A stretch of 64,000 nt of DNA from Geodermatophilus telluris (lineage in GTDB: Bacteria; Actinomycetota; Actinomycetes; Mycobacteriales; Geodermatophilaceae): positions 496,001-560,000 of the forward strand of contig NZ_FMZF01000001.1 of NCBI RefSeq assembly GCF_900102745.1. The letters are read 5' to 3'. Position numbers and translations under genes: made by a program. The notes beneath the pieces are model-generated. The model saw nothing but the letters and a program-made list of their open reading frames with translations. It ran no database searches and had not been told where the DNA came from. Positions 41,764-50,989 of this stretch are shown here, piece by piece. Positions within the stretch are counted from its first letter, which is position 1; every line of letters begins with the position of its first letter.

Positions 41764-42254
41764 GCGAGCTGCCGGCGGGCGCCCGGGCCGTCGTCGTCAC
41801 CGCGTCCAACCGCGCCTCCGCCGGGGTCTACGAGGACCGCAGCGGGCAGGCGCTGGCCGAGGGGCTGCGGGCGCTCGGGTTCGCCGTCGAGGGGCCGCAC
41901 GTGCGCCCGGACGACGCCGAGGCGCTGGCCGCGGTCATCCGCGAGGCGGTCGCGTCGGGCGCCGACGTCGTGCTCACCACCGGCGGCACCGGCCTGTCCC
42001 CCACCGACGTCACCCCCGAGGCCACCCGCGCCGTCATCGAGCGCGAGGCCCCGGGGATCGCCGACGCCGTCCGCCGCGCCGGCGAGGCGCAGGTGCCGAC
42101 GTCGGTGCTCTCCCGCGGGATCGCCGGCACCGCGGGGCGCACGCTCGTCGTCAACCTGCCCGGCTCGACCGGCGGGGTGCGCGACGGGCTCGCCGTCCTC
42201 GGCCCGCTCCTCCCCCACGTGGTGTCGCAGCTCAGGGGCGGCGACCACACCTGA
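41760..42254 (+). CDS. mog: MogA/MoaB-type molybdopterin adenylyltransferase
   Basis: A 164-residue single MoCF domain: ARAVVVTASNRASAGVYEDR, VVLTTGGTGLSPTDVTPEAT and the conserved LVVNLPGSTGGVRDGL. It adenylylates molybdopterin before MoeA inserts the metal. The GTG start overlaps moaC. Repeat C copy 2 begins immediately after the TGA. Confidence 0.93.
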   Translation: MSELPAGARAVVVTASNRASAGVYEDRSGQALAEGLRALGFAVEGPHVRPDDAEALAAVIREAVASGADVVLTTGGTGLSPTDVTPEATRAVIEREAPGIADAVRRAGEAQVPTSVLSRGIAGTAGRTLVVNLPGSTGGVRDGLAVLGPLLPHVVSQLRGGDHT

Positions 42255-42371
42255 CGTCGGCCTACCGGCCTCCACCGCGGCCACGCATCGTCCCGACCTG
42301 CGCTGAGCCCGACCCGGCGCTCGATCGCGGGAGCCTCCGGCCCCCACTCCTCGCGCCGCCTCGCGGGGCGG
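42255..42371 (+). repeat. Dispersed repeat family C, copy 2 (longest)
   Basis: Starts at the mog stop codon with CGTCGGCCTACCGGCC and aligns along its full length with the reverse complement of 11510-11623. Its last 50 bases include CTCCGGCCCCCACTCCTCGC. It fills the gap between the convergent mog and fdhD genes. Confidence 0.85.
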
Positions 42372-42398
42372 CCCGGTCGGCGGCTCCGGTCGGCGGCC

Positions 42399-43229
42399 TC
42401 AGTCCTCGAGGACGAGGCGGTCGGAGCGGGTGTAGACGTTGCAGCCGTCGCCGCGGAGGAAGCCGACGAGCGTGATGCCGGCGTCGGCGGCCAGCTCCAC
42501 CGCCAGCGACGACGGCGCCGAGACGGCGGCCAGGACCGGGATGCCGGCCATCGCCGCCTTCTGGGTCAGCTCGAAGCTCGCCCGCCCGCTGACCATCAGC
42601 ACGTGCCCGGCCAGCGGCACCCGCCCCTGGCGCACCGCGTCCCCGACGACCTTGTCCACCGCGTTGTGCCGACCGACGTCCTCGCGCAGTGCCACCAGCT
42701 CGCCGTCGGCGGTGAACAGCCCCGCGGCGTGCAGCCCGCCGGTCTTCGTGAACACCTCCTGCGCGGCGCGCAGCCGGTCGGGCAGCGCCAGCAGCGTGGC
42801 CAGGTCCAGCCGCACGGGGTCGGCGGCGACGTCGTGCCGGCTGCGCGTGCGGATCGCGTCGATGCTCGCCTTGCCGCACACCCCGCACGAGCTCGACGTG
42901 AGGAAGTTGCGGTCCAGCGCGGTGTCGGGCGGCTCGACGCCGGGCGCCAGGTCGACGTCGACGACGTTGTAGGTGTTGCGGCCCTCGTCGTCGACGGAGT
43001 TGCAGTAGCGCAGCCCGGCGACGTCCTCGATGCCGGCGATGACGCCCTCGGTGGCCAGGAAGCCGTGCACCAGGTCGAAGTCGGCACCGGGGGTGCGCAT
43101 GGTGACCGCCAGCGGCGAGCCGGCCAGGCGGATCTCCAGCGGCTCCTCGGCGGCCACCGTGTCGGGGCGCGTGGTGCGCACGGGCCCCCGGATGCGCAGG
43201 ACCGGGGTGCGGCTGGTGACTCGTCCCAC
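42399..43229 (-). CDS. fdhD: Formate dehydrogenase sulfurtransferase FdhD
   Basis: 276 residues. The sulfur-carrying cysteine pair is Cys115/Cys118 in [40 protein letters not shown]-type [16 protein letters not shown], and [19 protein letters not shown] are typical. FdhD transfers sulfur to the bis-MGD cofactor of formate dehydrogenases, so a Moco-dependent formate dehydrogenase should be encoded elsewhere. GTG 43229 has TACCGT eight bases upstream. Confidence 0.95.
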   Translation of the reverse strand: MGRVTSRTPVLRIRGPVRTTRPDTVAAEEPLEIRLAGSPLAVTMRTPGADFDLVHGFLATEGVIAGIEDVAGLRYCNSVDDEGRNTYNVVDVDLAPGVEPPDTALDRNFLTSSSCGVCGKASIDAIRTRSRHDVAADPVRLDLATLLALPDRLRAAQEVFTKTGGLHAAGLFTADGELVALREDVGRHNAVDKVVGDAVRQGRVPLAGHVLMVSGRASFELTQKAAMAGIPVLAAVSAPSSLAVELAADAGITLVGFLRGDGCNVYTRSDRLVLED

Positions 43230-43237
43230 GAGGGGCG

Positions 43238-43264
43238 ACGGTACCCACGCCCGGCACCTACGGT
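43238..43264. promoter_or_regulatory. Back-to-back -10 elements of fdhD and mobA
   Basis: On the minus strand TACCGT (43238-43243) lies 8 bases before the fdhD GTG. On the plus strand TACGGT (43259-43264) lies 6 bases before the mobA GTG. Both promoters thus fit in a 41-base gap and both transcripts would be leaderless. Confidence 0.5.
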
Positions 43265-43270
43265 CGGGGC

Positions 43271-43870
43271 GTGACCGCGTCGGACCTCCCGCCCTACGCG
43301 GCCGTGGTGCTCGCCGGCGGGCGCGCGGCGCGGCTGGGCGGCCGGGCCAAGCCCCAGCTGGAGGTCGGCGGGCGCAGCATGCTGGCCGCCGTCCTGGCGG
43401 CCGTGGCCGACGCCGACGAGCGGGTGGTCGTCGGCCCGCCGCAGCCGGTACCGCCCGGCGTCCGCGTCGTCCGCGAGCAGCCGCCCGGGGGTGGCCCGGT
43501 GGCCGCGATGCGCGCCGGGCTGCGTGCCGTCGACGCCGACGTGGTCGCCGTCCTGGCCGGCGACCTGCCGTTCGTGACGCCGTCGCTCCTGCGGGAGCTG
43601 CGCGAGCGGCTCACCGGTGACGGTGTCCTCGTCGTCGACGACGCCGGCCGCGACCAGTACCTGCTCGGCGTCTGGCGAACCGCCGCGCTGGAGGCCGCGC
43701 TCGCCGGCGCGACCGGCCCGGTGCCGGTGCGCCGGGTGCTCGCCCGCCTGACCGTCGCCCGCCACCACCCGGCGCGCACGCCCGGCCGTCCCGCGCCGTG
43801 GACCGACTGCGACACCCCCGCCGACCTGGAGCGGGCCCGCGCCGCGGCCCGGGACGCCGACCGGGGGTGA
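43271..43870 (+). CDS. mobA: Molybdenum cofactor guanylyltransferase MobA-like
   Basis: A 199-residue nucleotidyltransferase. The NTP loop is [20 protein letters not shown], followed by [12 protein letters not shown] and the metal Asp in [10 protein letters not shown]. The C-terminal [12 protein letters not shown] is common in MobA. It attaches GMP to Moco to form MGD, the form used by formate dehydrogenase, which fits the divergent fdhD. Confidence 0.88.
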   Translation: MTASDLPPYAAVVLAGGRAARLGGRAKPQLEVGGRSMLAAVLAAVADADERVVVGPPQPVPPGVRVVREQPPGGGPVAAMRAGLRAVDADVVAVLAGDLPFVTPSLLRELRERLTGDGVLVVDDAGRDQYLLGVWRTAALEAALAGATGPVPVRRVLARLTVARHHPARTPGRPAPWTDCDTPADLERARAAARDADRG

Positions 43871-43900
43871 CCGCGCCGGACCGGGGGTAGGCAGCCGGGC

Positions 43901-44563
43901 ATGCGCGTCGCCATCGCCGGAGCCCACGGCCAGGTCGCCCGCCGCCTCGGCCGCCTGCTGGCCGGCCGCGGGGACACCGTCCTCGGCCTCGTCCGCAACC
44001 CCGACCACGCCGCCGACCTCGAGGCCGACGGCGTCACGCCCGTCGTCCTCGACCTGGAGTCGGCCTCCGTCGACGAGGTCGCTGACGCCGTCCGCGGGTC
44101 CGACGCGGTGGTCTTCGCCGCCGGGGCCGGCCCGGGCAGTGGCGAGGCGCGCAAGCACACCGTCGACCACGGGGCGGCCGTGCTGCTCGCCGACGCCGCC
44201 GAGCGCGCCGGCGTCCGCCCCTACCTGCTGGTGTCCTCCATGGGCGTGGAGCAGGCCCGCCACGGCACCCCGCAGGGGATGGACCCCGTCTTCGCCGTCT
44301 ACCTGCAGGCCAAGCTGCGCGCCGAGGACGTCATCCTGCCGCGGCCGGCCCTGGACACGGTGATCGTGCGGCCCGGGCGGCTCACCGACGACCCGGGTAC
44401 CGGCCGGGTCACCCTGGCGCACGGCGTGGAGTACGGGGAGGTCCCCCGGGACGACGTCGCCGCGGTCCTGCTGGCCCTGCTCGACGCCGGGAAGGCCGAC
44501 GAGGTGGTGGAGCTGGTCAGCGGCGACACGCCGGTCGCCGAGGCCGTCGCCGCGCTGCCCTGA
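43901..44563 (+). CDS. NAD(P)-binding atypical SDR protein
   Basis: 220 residues. The nucleotide loop is VAIAGAHGQVARRLGRLLAG (GxxGxxxR type), with VVFAAGAGPGSG, LLVSSMGVE and IVRPGRLTDDPGTG. It matches the NmrA/YwnB-like atypical short-chain dehydrogenase group, which includes enzymes and redox sensors. Its stop directly abuts the convergent truA stop with no gap. Confidence 0.85.
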   Translation: MRVAIAGAHGQVARRLGRLLAGRGDTVLGLVRNPDHAADLEADGVTPVVLDLESASVDEVADAVRGSDAVVFAAGAGPGSGEARKHTVDHGAAVLLADAAERAGVRPYLLVSSMGVEQARHGTPQGMDPVFAVYLQAKLRAEDVILPRPALDTVIVRPGRLTDDPGTGRVTLAHGVEYGEVPRDDVAAVLLALLDAGKADEVVELVSGDTPVAEAVAALP

Positions 44564-45358
44564 TCAGGCCCGGCGAGCCCGGGTGACCTGCGCTCGGGCG
44601 GCGAGGTCGGCGTCGGGCGGGTAGTCCACCCGCAGGAGCGTCAGTCCACCGGGCGGGGCCACGGGGACCTCCCCCGCCCGTTCGCGGCGGGCCAGCAGCG
44701 CGGCCGGCCAGTCGGGCGCCTTCCGGCCCTCGCCCACCGCCAGCAGCGCGCCCACCAGGCTGCGGACCATCGAGTGGCAGAAGGCGTCGGCCGACGCGCG
44801 GACGGTGACCAGGTCGCCCTCGCGGTCCACGGTCAGCGCGAGCAGGGTGCGCACGGTGGTGGCGCCCTCCCGGCGGCGGCAGAAGGCGGCGAAGTCGTGC
44901 TCGCCGGGCATCAGGCCGGCCGCGCGGTCCATCGCGGCGGCGTCGAGCCGGCGGGGCCAGCCGACGGTGTCGGCCCGCCGCAGCGGCGGGGGCCCGGAGT
45001 CGGCGTCGGTCAGCCGGTAGGCGTAGTGGCGGGCCAGCGCGCCGAAGCGGGCGTCGAAGCCCGGCGGCGCCTCGGTGACCGCGGCGACGGCGACGTCGGG
45101 CGGCAGCACGCCGCGCAGCCGGCGGACCAGCCGCTCGCGCTGCTCCTCCCACGCGGCCCGCGGGACGTCGACGTGCACGACCTGGCCGGTGGCGTGCACC
45201 CCGGCGTCGGTGCGGCCGGCGACGGTGAGGTCGACGGGGCAGCGCAGCACGGTGGCCAGCGCGGCCTCCAGCTCGCCCTGCACGGTGCGCCGGGCGGGCT
45301 GGCGGGCCCACCCGGAGAACGCGGTGCCGTCGTAGGCGACCGCCAGCCGCAGACGCAC
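44564..45358 (-). CDS. truA: tRNA pseudouridine(38-40) synthase TruA
   Basis: 264 residues. The catalytic Asp51 is in AGRTDAGVHATGQVVHVD; AYDGTAFSGWARQP is the family start, and FCHSMVRSLVGALLAVGEG the C-terminal motif. It modifies the tRNA anticodon stem. The GTG start (45356-45358) lies in the stem base of a 16-bp hairpin, so translation initiation may be masked by the terminator of the upstream operon. Confidence 0.95.
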   Translation of the reverse strand: MRLRLAVAYDGTAFSGWARQPARRTVQGELEAALATVLRCPVDLTVAGRTDAGVHATGQVVHVDVPRAAWEEQRERLVRRLRGVLPPDVAVAAVTEAPPGFDARFGALARHYAYRLTDADSGPPPLRRADTVGWPRRLDAAAMDRAAGLMPGEHDFAAFCRRREGATTVRTLLALTVDREGDLVTVRASADAFCHSMVRSLVGALLAVGEGRKAPDWPAALLARRERAGEVPVAPPGGLTLLRVDYPPDADLAARAQVTRARRA

Positions 45359-45390
45359 GAGCCCGCCACCGGGACCGGTGGCGGGCTCGT
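45357..45390 (-). terminator. 16-bp hairpin overlapping the truA start codon
   Basis: ACGAGCCCGCCACCGG pairs with CCGGTGGCGGGCTCGT across two bases. It ends the alpha-operon transcript after the 45420-45800 gene. Read-through would place the truA GTG inside the stem. Confidence 0.8.
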
Positions 45391-45419
45391 CGTGCGGGTG
45401 CGGATCGGTCAGCGACCGC

Positions 45420-45800
45420 TCACTTCGGGTCGGGCGCGGACTCGCCGCCCGGGGCGTGCGTGCCCGCGGTCGCCGCGTCGCCGAGCTCGGCGGCCTCGAC
45501 CTCGGCGGCCGCGGCGGCGGCCACGTCCGGCGGGAGGGTCGGGTCGTCGACCACGGCCAGGTTCTCGGCGTGCGGCTGCGGGGTCACCGCGCCGTCGTCC
45601 TGGCGGTTCCCGTCGGGGTTGAACACGTCGGTGACGACCTCCTGCGCCTCGGGGTCGACGTCGCCACCGGTGACGGCGGGCGAGGTGTCGCCGCCGGGGC
45701 CGGTGGTCTCCCCCTCGAACGTGGCGCCCTGGTCGCCGCCGCCGGCGCGCACGCCGGCCGCGCCGGCGTCGCCGCCCTCGCCCGGCTGGCCCTGGGTCAC
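45420..45800 (-). CDS. Acidic low-complexity protein after rplQ, unknown
   Basis: 126 residues, strongly acidic and rich in Gly, Ala, Asp, Glu and Pro ([37 protein letters not shown]), with no hydrophobic core, so it is probably disordered. The GTG start overlaps the rplQ stop (GTGA). It occupies an unusual place in the alpha operon between rplQ and truA. I recognise no family; a lineage-specific protein is likely. Confidence 0.6.
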   Translation of the reverse strand: MTQGQPGEGGDAGAAGVRAGGGDQGATFEGETTGPGGDTSPAVTGGDVDPEAQEVVTDVFNPDGNRQDDGAVTPQPHAENLAVVDDPTLPPDVAAAAAAEVEAAELGDAATAGTHAPGGESAPDPK

Positions 45801-46465
45801 CGGGCGCCGCCGGTGCCCTCGGTGTCGGTCGTGGCAGCGTCGGTCGTGGCCTCGGCGGTGGTCGCCTCGGCCGGCTCCGCCTCGGTGGGCTCGGCGTCGG
45901 CCTCGGCGGCCTCGGTGGCGTCGACCTCGTTGGCGACCGCGGCGTCGGTGTCGGCGTCGGCGGTGTCGCTGGCCGGGGCCTCGTCGGTGGCGGCGGCCTC
46001 GACGGCGTCGGCGGTGACCTCACCGGAGGCGGCGGCCGCGCCGGCACCGGCGGCGAAGCGGGTGCCGCGGGCGCGCTCGGCCTCGCCCACGGCCTCCTGG
46101 GCCACGGTCAGGGCCTCGACCAGCTCGATGACCGCCATGGGCGCGTTGTCGCCCTTGCGCGGGCCGACCTTGGTGATGCGCGTGTAGCCGCCGGGCCGGT
46201 TCTCGAAGCGGGGGCCGATCTCGGCGAACAGGTGGTGGACGACGTCCTTGTCCCGGATGACCGTCATGACCTGGCGGCGGGCGTGCAGGTCGCCGCGCTT
46301 GGCGAAGGTCACCAGCTTCTCGGCGAACGGGCGCAGCCGCTTGGCCTTCGCCTCGGTGGTGGTGATCCGCCCGTGCTCGAACAGCGACGTGGCCAGGTTC
46401 GCCAGCATCAGCCGCTCGTGCGAGGCGGACCCGCCGAGACGGGGGCCCTTGGTGGGGGTGGGCAT
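45797..46465 (-). CDS. rplQ: 50S ribosomal protein L17 with long acidic extension
   Basis: 222 residues. The L17 domain occupies about 1-125 ([60 protein letters not shown]). About 95 further residues form an Ala/Thr/Glu/Asp-rich tail, roughly 100 more than bacterial L17 normally has. The tail is compositionally like the next protein in the operon. Confidence 0.97.
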   Translation of the reverse strand: MPTPTKGPRLGGSASHERLMLANLATSLFEHGRITTTEAKAKRLRPFAEKLVTFAKRGDLHARRQVMTVIRDKDVVHHLFAEIGPRFENRPGGYTRITKVGPRKGDNAPMAVIELVEALTVAQEAVGEAERARGTRFAAGAGAAAASGEVTADAVEAAATDEAPASDTADADTDAAVANEVDATEAAEADAEPTEAEPAEATTAEATTDAATTDTEGTGGAR

Positions 46466-46561
46466 GTCGGTCCTTCCTCAGGCGGCCGGGGGCGTCTGCC
46501 GGCTGCAACCAGGTGGTGCTGTCGTGCGCTGGGTCGAGTGTGGCGGGCGCTCCCGCCCGGG

Positions 46562-46587
46562 CGGGCGGCGGGTTCCCCCGCCGCCCG
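46562..46587 (-). terminator. Hairpin in the rpoA-rplQ gap
   Basis: CGGGCGGCGGG pairs with CCCGCCGCCCG around the loop TTCC. It is next to repeat A copy 4. A role in tuning rplQ relative to rpoA is possible. Confidence 0.5.
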
Positions 46588-46589
46588 GC

Positions 46590-46652
46590 CCGGCCCCGCT
46601 GCAGGGTCCCGCCGCGAGCTCGCGAGCGGCAGGGGCAGCGGGGTCCTGCTTC
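46590..46652 (+). repeat. Dispersed hairpin repeat family A, copy 4
   Basis: CCCCGCTGCAGGGTCCCGCC, then GCGAGCTCGCGAGCGG, then GCAGCGGGGTCCTGC, touching the rpoA stop codon. Outer arms CCCCGCTGC/GCAGCGGGG. Confidence 0.85.
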
Positions 46653-47727
46653 AGAGCTGCTCGGTCTCCTGGTAGGAGCCGTCGTCGTACTGGACCTGGC
46701 CGTACTCGGTGCCGTAGTCGCCGTGGCCCTGGTAGGCGTCGGTCTCGTAGCCCTCGTCGTAGCTCTCGACCGAGGTCGGGATGAACCCGGGCGGGCTGTC
46801 CTTGAGCGCCAGGCCCATGGCCGCCAGCTTCATCTTGACCTCGTCGATCGACTTGGCCCCGAAGTTGCGGATGTCGAGCAGGTCGGCCTCGGAACGGGTG
46901 ACCAGCTCGCCGACGGTGTGCACGCCCTCGCGCTTGAGGCAGTTGTAGGACCGGACGGTGAGGTCCATGTCCTCGATCGGCATCGAGAAGTTCGCGATGT
47001 CGGCGGCCTCGGCCGGGCTCGGGCCGACCTCGATGCCCTCGGCGTCGACGTTGAGCTCGCGCAGCAGGCCGAACAGCTCGACGAGGGTCGAGCCGGCGGA
47101 GGCGATGGCGTCGCGGGGGGCGATCGAGGGCTTGGTCTCGACGTCGACCACGAGCCGGTCGAAGTCGGTCCGCTGCTCGACGCGGGTGGCCTCGACGGCG
47201 TAGGTGACCTTGAGGACCGGCGAGTAGATCGAGTCGACCGGGATCCGGCCGATCTCCTGACCGGGCTGCTTGTTCTGCGGCGCCGGCACGTAGCCGCGGC
47301 CCCGCTCGACGACCAGCTCGACCTCGAGGCGGCCCTTGCCGTTGAGGGTGGCGATGTGCAGGTCGGGGTTGTGCACCTCGACACCGGCCGGCGGCGCGAT
47401 GTCGGCGGCGGTGACCTCGCCGGGGCCCTGCTTGCGCAGGTACATGGTCACCGGCTCGTCGGAGTCGGAGCTGACGACCAGGCCCTTGAGGTTGAGGATG
47501 ATCTCGGTGACGTCCTCCTTGACCCCGGGCACGGTGGTGAACTCGTGCAGGGTCCCCTCGATGCGGATGCTGGTCACGGCAGCACCGGGGATCGAGGACA
47601 GGAGCGTGCGGCGCAGGGAGTTGCCGAGGGTGTAGCCGAAGCCGGGCTCCAGCGGCTCGATGACGAACCGCGAGCGCTGCTCGGAGATGGTCTCCTCGGT
47701 CAGCGTGGGGCGCTGTGCGATGAGCAT
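46651..47727 (-). CDS. rpoA: DNA-directed RNA polymerase alpha subunit
   Basis: 358 residues. The N-terminal assembly domain has [20 protein letters not shown] and [17 protein letters not shown]. The C-terminal domain (about 250-315) has [20 protein letters not shown] and [20 protein letters not shown], for UP-element and activator contact. The last 40 residues are an acidic Tyr/Gly/Asp-rich tail longer than usual. Confidence 0.98.
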   Translation of the reverse strand: MLIAQRPTLTEETISEQRSRFVIEPLEPGFGYTLGNSLRRTLLSSIPGAAVTSIRIEGTLHEFTTVPGVKEDVTEIILNLKGLVVSSDSDEPVTMYLRKQGPGEVTAADIAPPAGVEVHNPDLHIATLNGKGRLEVELVVERGRGYVPAPQNKQPGQEIGRIPVDSIYSPVLKVTYAVEATRVEQRTDFDRLVVDVETKPSIAPRDAIASAGSTLVELFGLLRELNVDAEGIEVGPSPAEAADIANFSMPIEDMDLTVRSYNCLKREGVHTVGELVTRSEADLLDIRNFGAKSIDEVKMKLAAMGLALKDSPPGFIPTSVESYDEGYETDAYQGHGDYGTEYGQVQYDDGSYQETEQL

Positions 47728-47785
47728 GGTGGTTCTCCTTCTGGTCCTCCGGCGACCGCCATATGACGCCGTGAGGGGGTGGTGC

Positions 47786-47819
47786 CGGCGGGGCGGACAT
47801 CCGTCCGCCCGCCCCGCCG
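47786..47819 (-). terminator. Bulged hairpin between rpsD and rpoA
   Basis: CGGCGGGG plus CGGAC pair with GTCCG and CCCCGCCG, with a 4-base bulge and 4-base loop. Possible attenuator within the alpha operon. Confidence 0.45.
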
Positions 47820-47827
47820 TCCTGCTG

Positions 47828-48454
47828 CTACTTGGAGTACAGCTCCACGATCAGCTGCTCCTGGACCGGGGTGTCGATCACCTGGCGGGCCGGGACGCTG
47901 TGCACGACGGCGCGCAGCTGGCCGCTGATGACCTCCAGCCACGGCGGCACGGGCCGCTCGCCGGCGCGGGCCTGGGCGATCTCGAAGGGCACCATGCGCC
48001 GCGACTTCTCGGCGACCTCGACGATGTCGTTCGCGCTCACCCGGTAGGACGGGATGTCGACCTTGCGGCCGTTGACCCGGATGTGGCCGTGCTTGACCAG
48101 CTGGCGGGCCATGTCGCGGCTCTCGCCCCAGCCGGCCCGGTACACGACGTTGTCCAGGCGGGACTCGAGGATCTGCAGCAGGACCTCACCGGTCTTGCCG
48201 GTCTTGCGGTTGGCCTCCTCGTAGTAGCCGCGGAACTGCTTCTCGAGGACGCCGTAGATGCGGCGGGCCTTCTGCTTCTCGCGCAGCTGGAGGAGGTACT
48301 CGCTGTCCTTGCTGCGGCCCCGGCCGTGCTCGCCCGGCGGGTAGGGCCGGATCTCGATCGGGCACTTCGGGGACTCGCACTTGCTGCCCTTGAGGAACAG
48401 CTTCATCTTCTCGCGCCGGCACATGCGGCAGTCGGCTCCGGCGTAACGGGCCAC
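47828..48454 (-). CDS. rpsD: 30S ribosomal protein S4 (zinc type)
   Basis: 208 residues. Four cysteines at 9, 12, 26 and 31 (DCRMC, KCESPKC) form the zinc site of the C+ form. The S4 RNA-binding domain has [16 protein letters not shown] and [19 protein letters not shown] primary 16S-binding protein. GTG start. Confidence 0.98.
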   Translation of the reverse strand: MARYAGADCRMCRREKMKLFLKGSKCESPKCPIEIRPYPPGEHGRGRSKDSEYLLQLREKQKARRIYGVLEKQFRGYYEEANRKTGKTGEVLLQILESRLDNVVYRAGWGESRDMARQLVKHGHIRVNGRKVDIPSYRVSANDIVEVAEKSRRMVPFEIAQARAGERPVPPWLEVISGQLRAVVHSVPARQVIDTPVQEQLIVELYSK

Positions 48455-48489
48455 GTCAGGTACTCCTCGTTCTTCTCGTCAGTGGCCGG

Positions 48490-48897
48490 TCAGACCCGGC
48501 GGCGCTTCTTCGGGCGGCAGCCGTTGTGCGGCTGCGGGGTCACGTCCTGGATCTGGCCGACCTCGAGGCCGGTGGCCTGCAGCGACCGGATCGCGGTCTC
48601 GCGGCCCGAGCCCGGGCCCTTGACGAAGACGTCGACCTTGCGCATGCCGTGCTCCTGGGCCTTGCGCGCGGCGTTCTCGGCGGCCATCTGGGCGGCGAAC
48701 GGCGTGGACTTGCGCGAGCCCTTGAAGCCGACGTGGCCGGCGGAGGCCCAGCTGATCACGTTCCCGGTGGGGTCGGTGATCGACACGATCGTGTTGTTGA
48801 ACGTGCTCTTGATGTGCGCGGCGCCGTGGGCGACGTTCTTCTTCTCCTTGCGGCGGACCTTCTTGGCACCAGCCGCGGCGCGAGCCCTGGGAGGCAT
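48490..48897 (-). CDS. rpsK: 30S ribosomal protein S11
   Basis: 135 residues: [40 protein letters not shown], and the terminal [17 protein letters not shown]. It forms the platform near the mRNA exit. Confidence 0.98.
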   Translation of the reverse strand: MPPRARAAAGAKKVRRKEKKNVAHGAAHIKSTFNNTIVSITDPTGNVISWASAGHVGFKGSRKSTPFAAQMAAENAARKAQEHGMRKVDVFVKGPGSGRETAIRSLQATGLEVGQIQDVTPQPHNGCRPKKRRRV

Positions 48898-48940
48898 GTC
48901 TCTCCGGTTTCCTTCTGATCGTGGCCAGATGCAGCACGGG

Positions 48941-48984
48941 GCGTGCCGCCGCTCCCGCCCTCACGGGTCGCCGCGGCGGCACGC
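48941..48984 (-). terminator. Hairpin between rpsM and rpsK
   Basis: GCGTGCCGCCGC pairs with GCGGCGGCACGC around a 20-base loop in the 94-base gap. It may be an attenuator or processing site; the S4-binding site that regulates the E. coli alpha operon cannot be recognised. Confidence 0.5.
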
Positions 48985-48991
48985 CTGCGGC

Positions 48992-49372
48992 TTACTTCTT
49001 GCCGGCCTTCTTCTTGCCGGCGATGGTCTTGCGCGGGCCCTTGCTCGAGCGCGCGTTGGTGCGGGTGCGCTGACCGTGGACGGGCAGCCCGCGGCGGTGA
49101 CGCAGCCCCTGGTAGCAGCCGATCTCCACCTTGCGGCGGATGTCGGCGGCCACCTCGCGGCGCAGGTCACCCTCGACGCGGAAGTGCTCGTCGATGTAGT
49201 CGCGCAGCCTCAGCAGGTCCTCGTCGCCGAGGTCCCGGACGCGCAGGTCGGGGCTGACGCCCGTCGCGGCCAGGGTCTCCTTGGCGTGGGCCTTGCCGAT
49301 GCCGTAGATGTAGGTGAGCGCGATCTCCATCCGCTTCTCGCGGGGCAGGTCGACGCCGGCCAGTCGTGCCAT
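48992..49372 (-). CDS. rpsM: 30S ribosomal protein S13
   Basis: 126 residues: [38 protein letters not shown], and the tail [20 protein letters not shown]. Located at the subunit head, contacting tRNA and 50S. ATG 49372. Confidence 0.98.
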   Translation of the reverse strand: MARLAGVDLPREKRMEIALTYIYGIGKAHAKETLAATGVSPDLRVRDLGDEDLLRLRDYIDEHFRVEGDLRREVAADIRRKVEIGCYQGLRHRRGLPVHGQRTRTNARSSKGPRKTIAGKKKAGKK

Positions 49373-49386
49373 GTCCAGGTACTCCC

Positions 49387-49500
49387 TCAGCCCTGCCGCT
49401 GCTTGTGGCGGGCGTTGTCGCAGATGACCATGACCCGGCCGTGCCGGCGGATCACCTTGCACTTGTCGCAGATCTTCTTCACCGACGGCTGGACCTTCAC
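49387..49500 (-). CDS. rpmJ: 50S ribosomal protein L36 (zinc type)
   Basis: 37 residues. The zinc ligands are Cys11, Cys14, Cys27 and His32 ([21 protein letters not shown]). Starts GTG 49500. Actinobacteria often carry a zinc-free paralogue elsewhere, used under zinc limitation. Confidence 0.97.
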   Translation of the reverse strand: MKVQPSVKKICDKCKVIRRHGRVMVICDNARHKQRQG

Positions 49501-49574
49501 CGGTGCCGCCCCTCATTCCTGTCGATCGATGGCCGCCCGCGCGACACCCTCGGGGTGCCCCGCGCCGGCGGCGG

Positions 49575-49796
49575 TCACTTGTAGCGGTAGACGATGCGAC
49601 CGCGCGTGAGGTCGTAGGGCGAGAGCTCCACGACGACGCGGTCCTCGGGCAGGATGCGGATGTAGTGCTGGCGCATCTTGCCGCTGATGTGGGCGAGCAC
49701 CCGGTGTCCGTTCTGCAGCTCGACCCGGAACATCGCGTTGGGCAGCGGCTCGACGACGCGACCCTCGACCTCGATGGCCCCGTCCTTCTTCGCCAT
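49575..49796 (-). CDS. infA: Translation initiation factor IF-1
   Basis: A 73-residue OB-fold: [40 protein letters not shown] and [13 protein letters not shown]. Leads the infA-rpmJ-rpsM-rpsK-rpsD-rpoA-rplQ unit. Confidence 0.98.
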   Translation of the reverse strand: MAKKDGAIEVEGRVVEPLPNAMFRVELQNGHRVLAHISGKMRQHYIRILPEDRVVVELSPYDLTRGRIVYRYK

Positions 49797-49982
49797 GCCC
49801 GACACGGCCTCCCTGACTCGGTGGTGCTGGTGGTCTCGTACTCCGTCCGCGTGCGACCATGCCGGGGCCCGGCAGCGGTCGTGCGCGGTGGGTGCAGAAC
49901 AGGTGGTGCAGACGTTCCCGCGAGGGCGTCCCGGTCCGTGCGGCCACAGCACGACGACAGGACGGCGCGAACGCCGTCGTTC

Positions 49983-50012
49983 ACTGTACCCCGCTGTCGC
50001 GGGGCGCTCCAA
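49983..50012 (-). promoter_or_regulatory. Sigma-70-type promoter for the infA (alpha) operon
   Basis: On the minus strand TTGGAG (50007-50012), an 18-base spacer and TACAGT (49983-49988). This is the best housekeeping promoter match in the window. It predicts a transcript start near 49976 and a leader of about 180 bases before infA. The 319-base gap 49797-50115 otherwise holds only repeat A copy 3. Confidence 0.65.
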
Positions 50013-50029
50013 CCCGGCCTCCGTCACAC

Positions 50030-50090
50030 GAAGGACCCCCTGCCCCCTGCCACTCGCGAGCTCGCGGCGGGGCCCTGCAGGGGGCCACGG
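50030..50090 (+). repeat. Dispersed hairpin repeat family A, copy 3
   Basis: GAAGGACCCCCTGC ... GCAGGGGGCCACGG, with the core CACTCGCGAGCTCGCGGCGG. Its orientation is opposite to the map transcript. It is located just upstream of the infA promoter. Confidence 0.85.
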
Positions 50091-50115
50091 TGGACCTGCC
50101 CCAGGGCCGGTCACG

Positions 50116-50919
50116 TCACGTGCGGGGGGTGATCCCGAAGGGGGCCAGCCCCGCGACGCCGCCGTCCTCGGCCGTGAGGACCCACGGGCCCTCGGGCGTG
50201 ATGGCGACGGTGTGCTCGAAGTGGGCGGCCCGCGAGCCGTCCTTGGTGACGACGGTCCAGCCGTCCTCGAGCTCGGCGGTGGCCGGGTCGCCCACGGTCA
50301 CCATGGGCTCGATGGCCAGCGCGAGCCCCGGGACGAGCCGCGGCCCGCGACCGGGGCGGCCGTAGTTGAGGACGTGCGGGTCCTGGTGCATCTCGGTGCC
50401 GATGCCGTGGCCGCCGTAGTGGTCGACGATCCCGTACGGGTGCGTCTCGGCCGTGACGGCCTCCTCGACGGCGGCGCTGATGTCGGTGAGCCGCCCGCCG
50501 GCGACCGCACGGGCCAGCCCGGCCCACATCGACCGCTCGGTGACGGCGATCAGGGCGGCGTCCTCGGCCGACGGCGGCCCGACGGTCACGGTGACCGCGG
50601 AGTCGCCGTGCCAGCCCTCGAGGATGGCGCCGCAGTCGATCGAGATGTTGTCGCCCTCGGCGAGCGCCCGCTGGGGATCGGGGATGCCGTGCACGACCTC
50701 GTCGTTGATCGAGGCGCAGATGCTGCCGGTGAAGCCGTGGTAGCCGAGGAACGACGGGATGGCCCCGGCGGAGCGGATGCTGTCCTCGGCGATCGCGTCG
50801 AGCTCACCGGTGGTCACCCCGGGTCGCACGGCCGCGCGCACGGCCGCGATGGCGCGGGCCACGACGAGGCCCGCGCCGCGCATCAGCTCGATCTCGTGCG
50901 GCGTCTTGATCTGGATCAT
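50116..50919 (-). CDS. map: Methionine aminopeptidase (type I)
   Basis: 267 residues, removing initiator Met. Metal ligands: Asp in [20 protein letters not shown] (two Asp), His in [13 protein letters not shown], and Glu in LAIEPMV and near FEHTVAI. The opening [20 protein letters not shown] is typical of the secY-adk-map arrangement. ATG 50919. Confidence 0.97.
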   Translation of the reverse strand: MIQIKTPHEIELMRGAGLVVARAIAAVRAAVRPGVTTGELDAIAEDSIRSAGAIPSFLGYHGFTGSICASINDEVVHGIPDPQRALAEGDNISIDCGAILEGWHGDSAVTVTVGPPSAEDAALIAVTERSMWAGLARAVAGGRLTDISAAVEEAVTAETHPYGIVDHYGGHGIGTEMHQDPHVLNYGRPGRGPRLVPGLALAIEPMVTVGDPATAELEDGWTVVTKDGSRAAHFEHTVAITPEGPWVLTAEDGGVAGLAPFGITPRT

Positions 50920-50989
50920 GCGTCCACTCCACTTGGCCAGCAGCGGGAGGCGGGTCAGGATCCCGGCCGACATCGGCGGCGCCGTCCCC

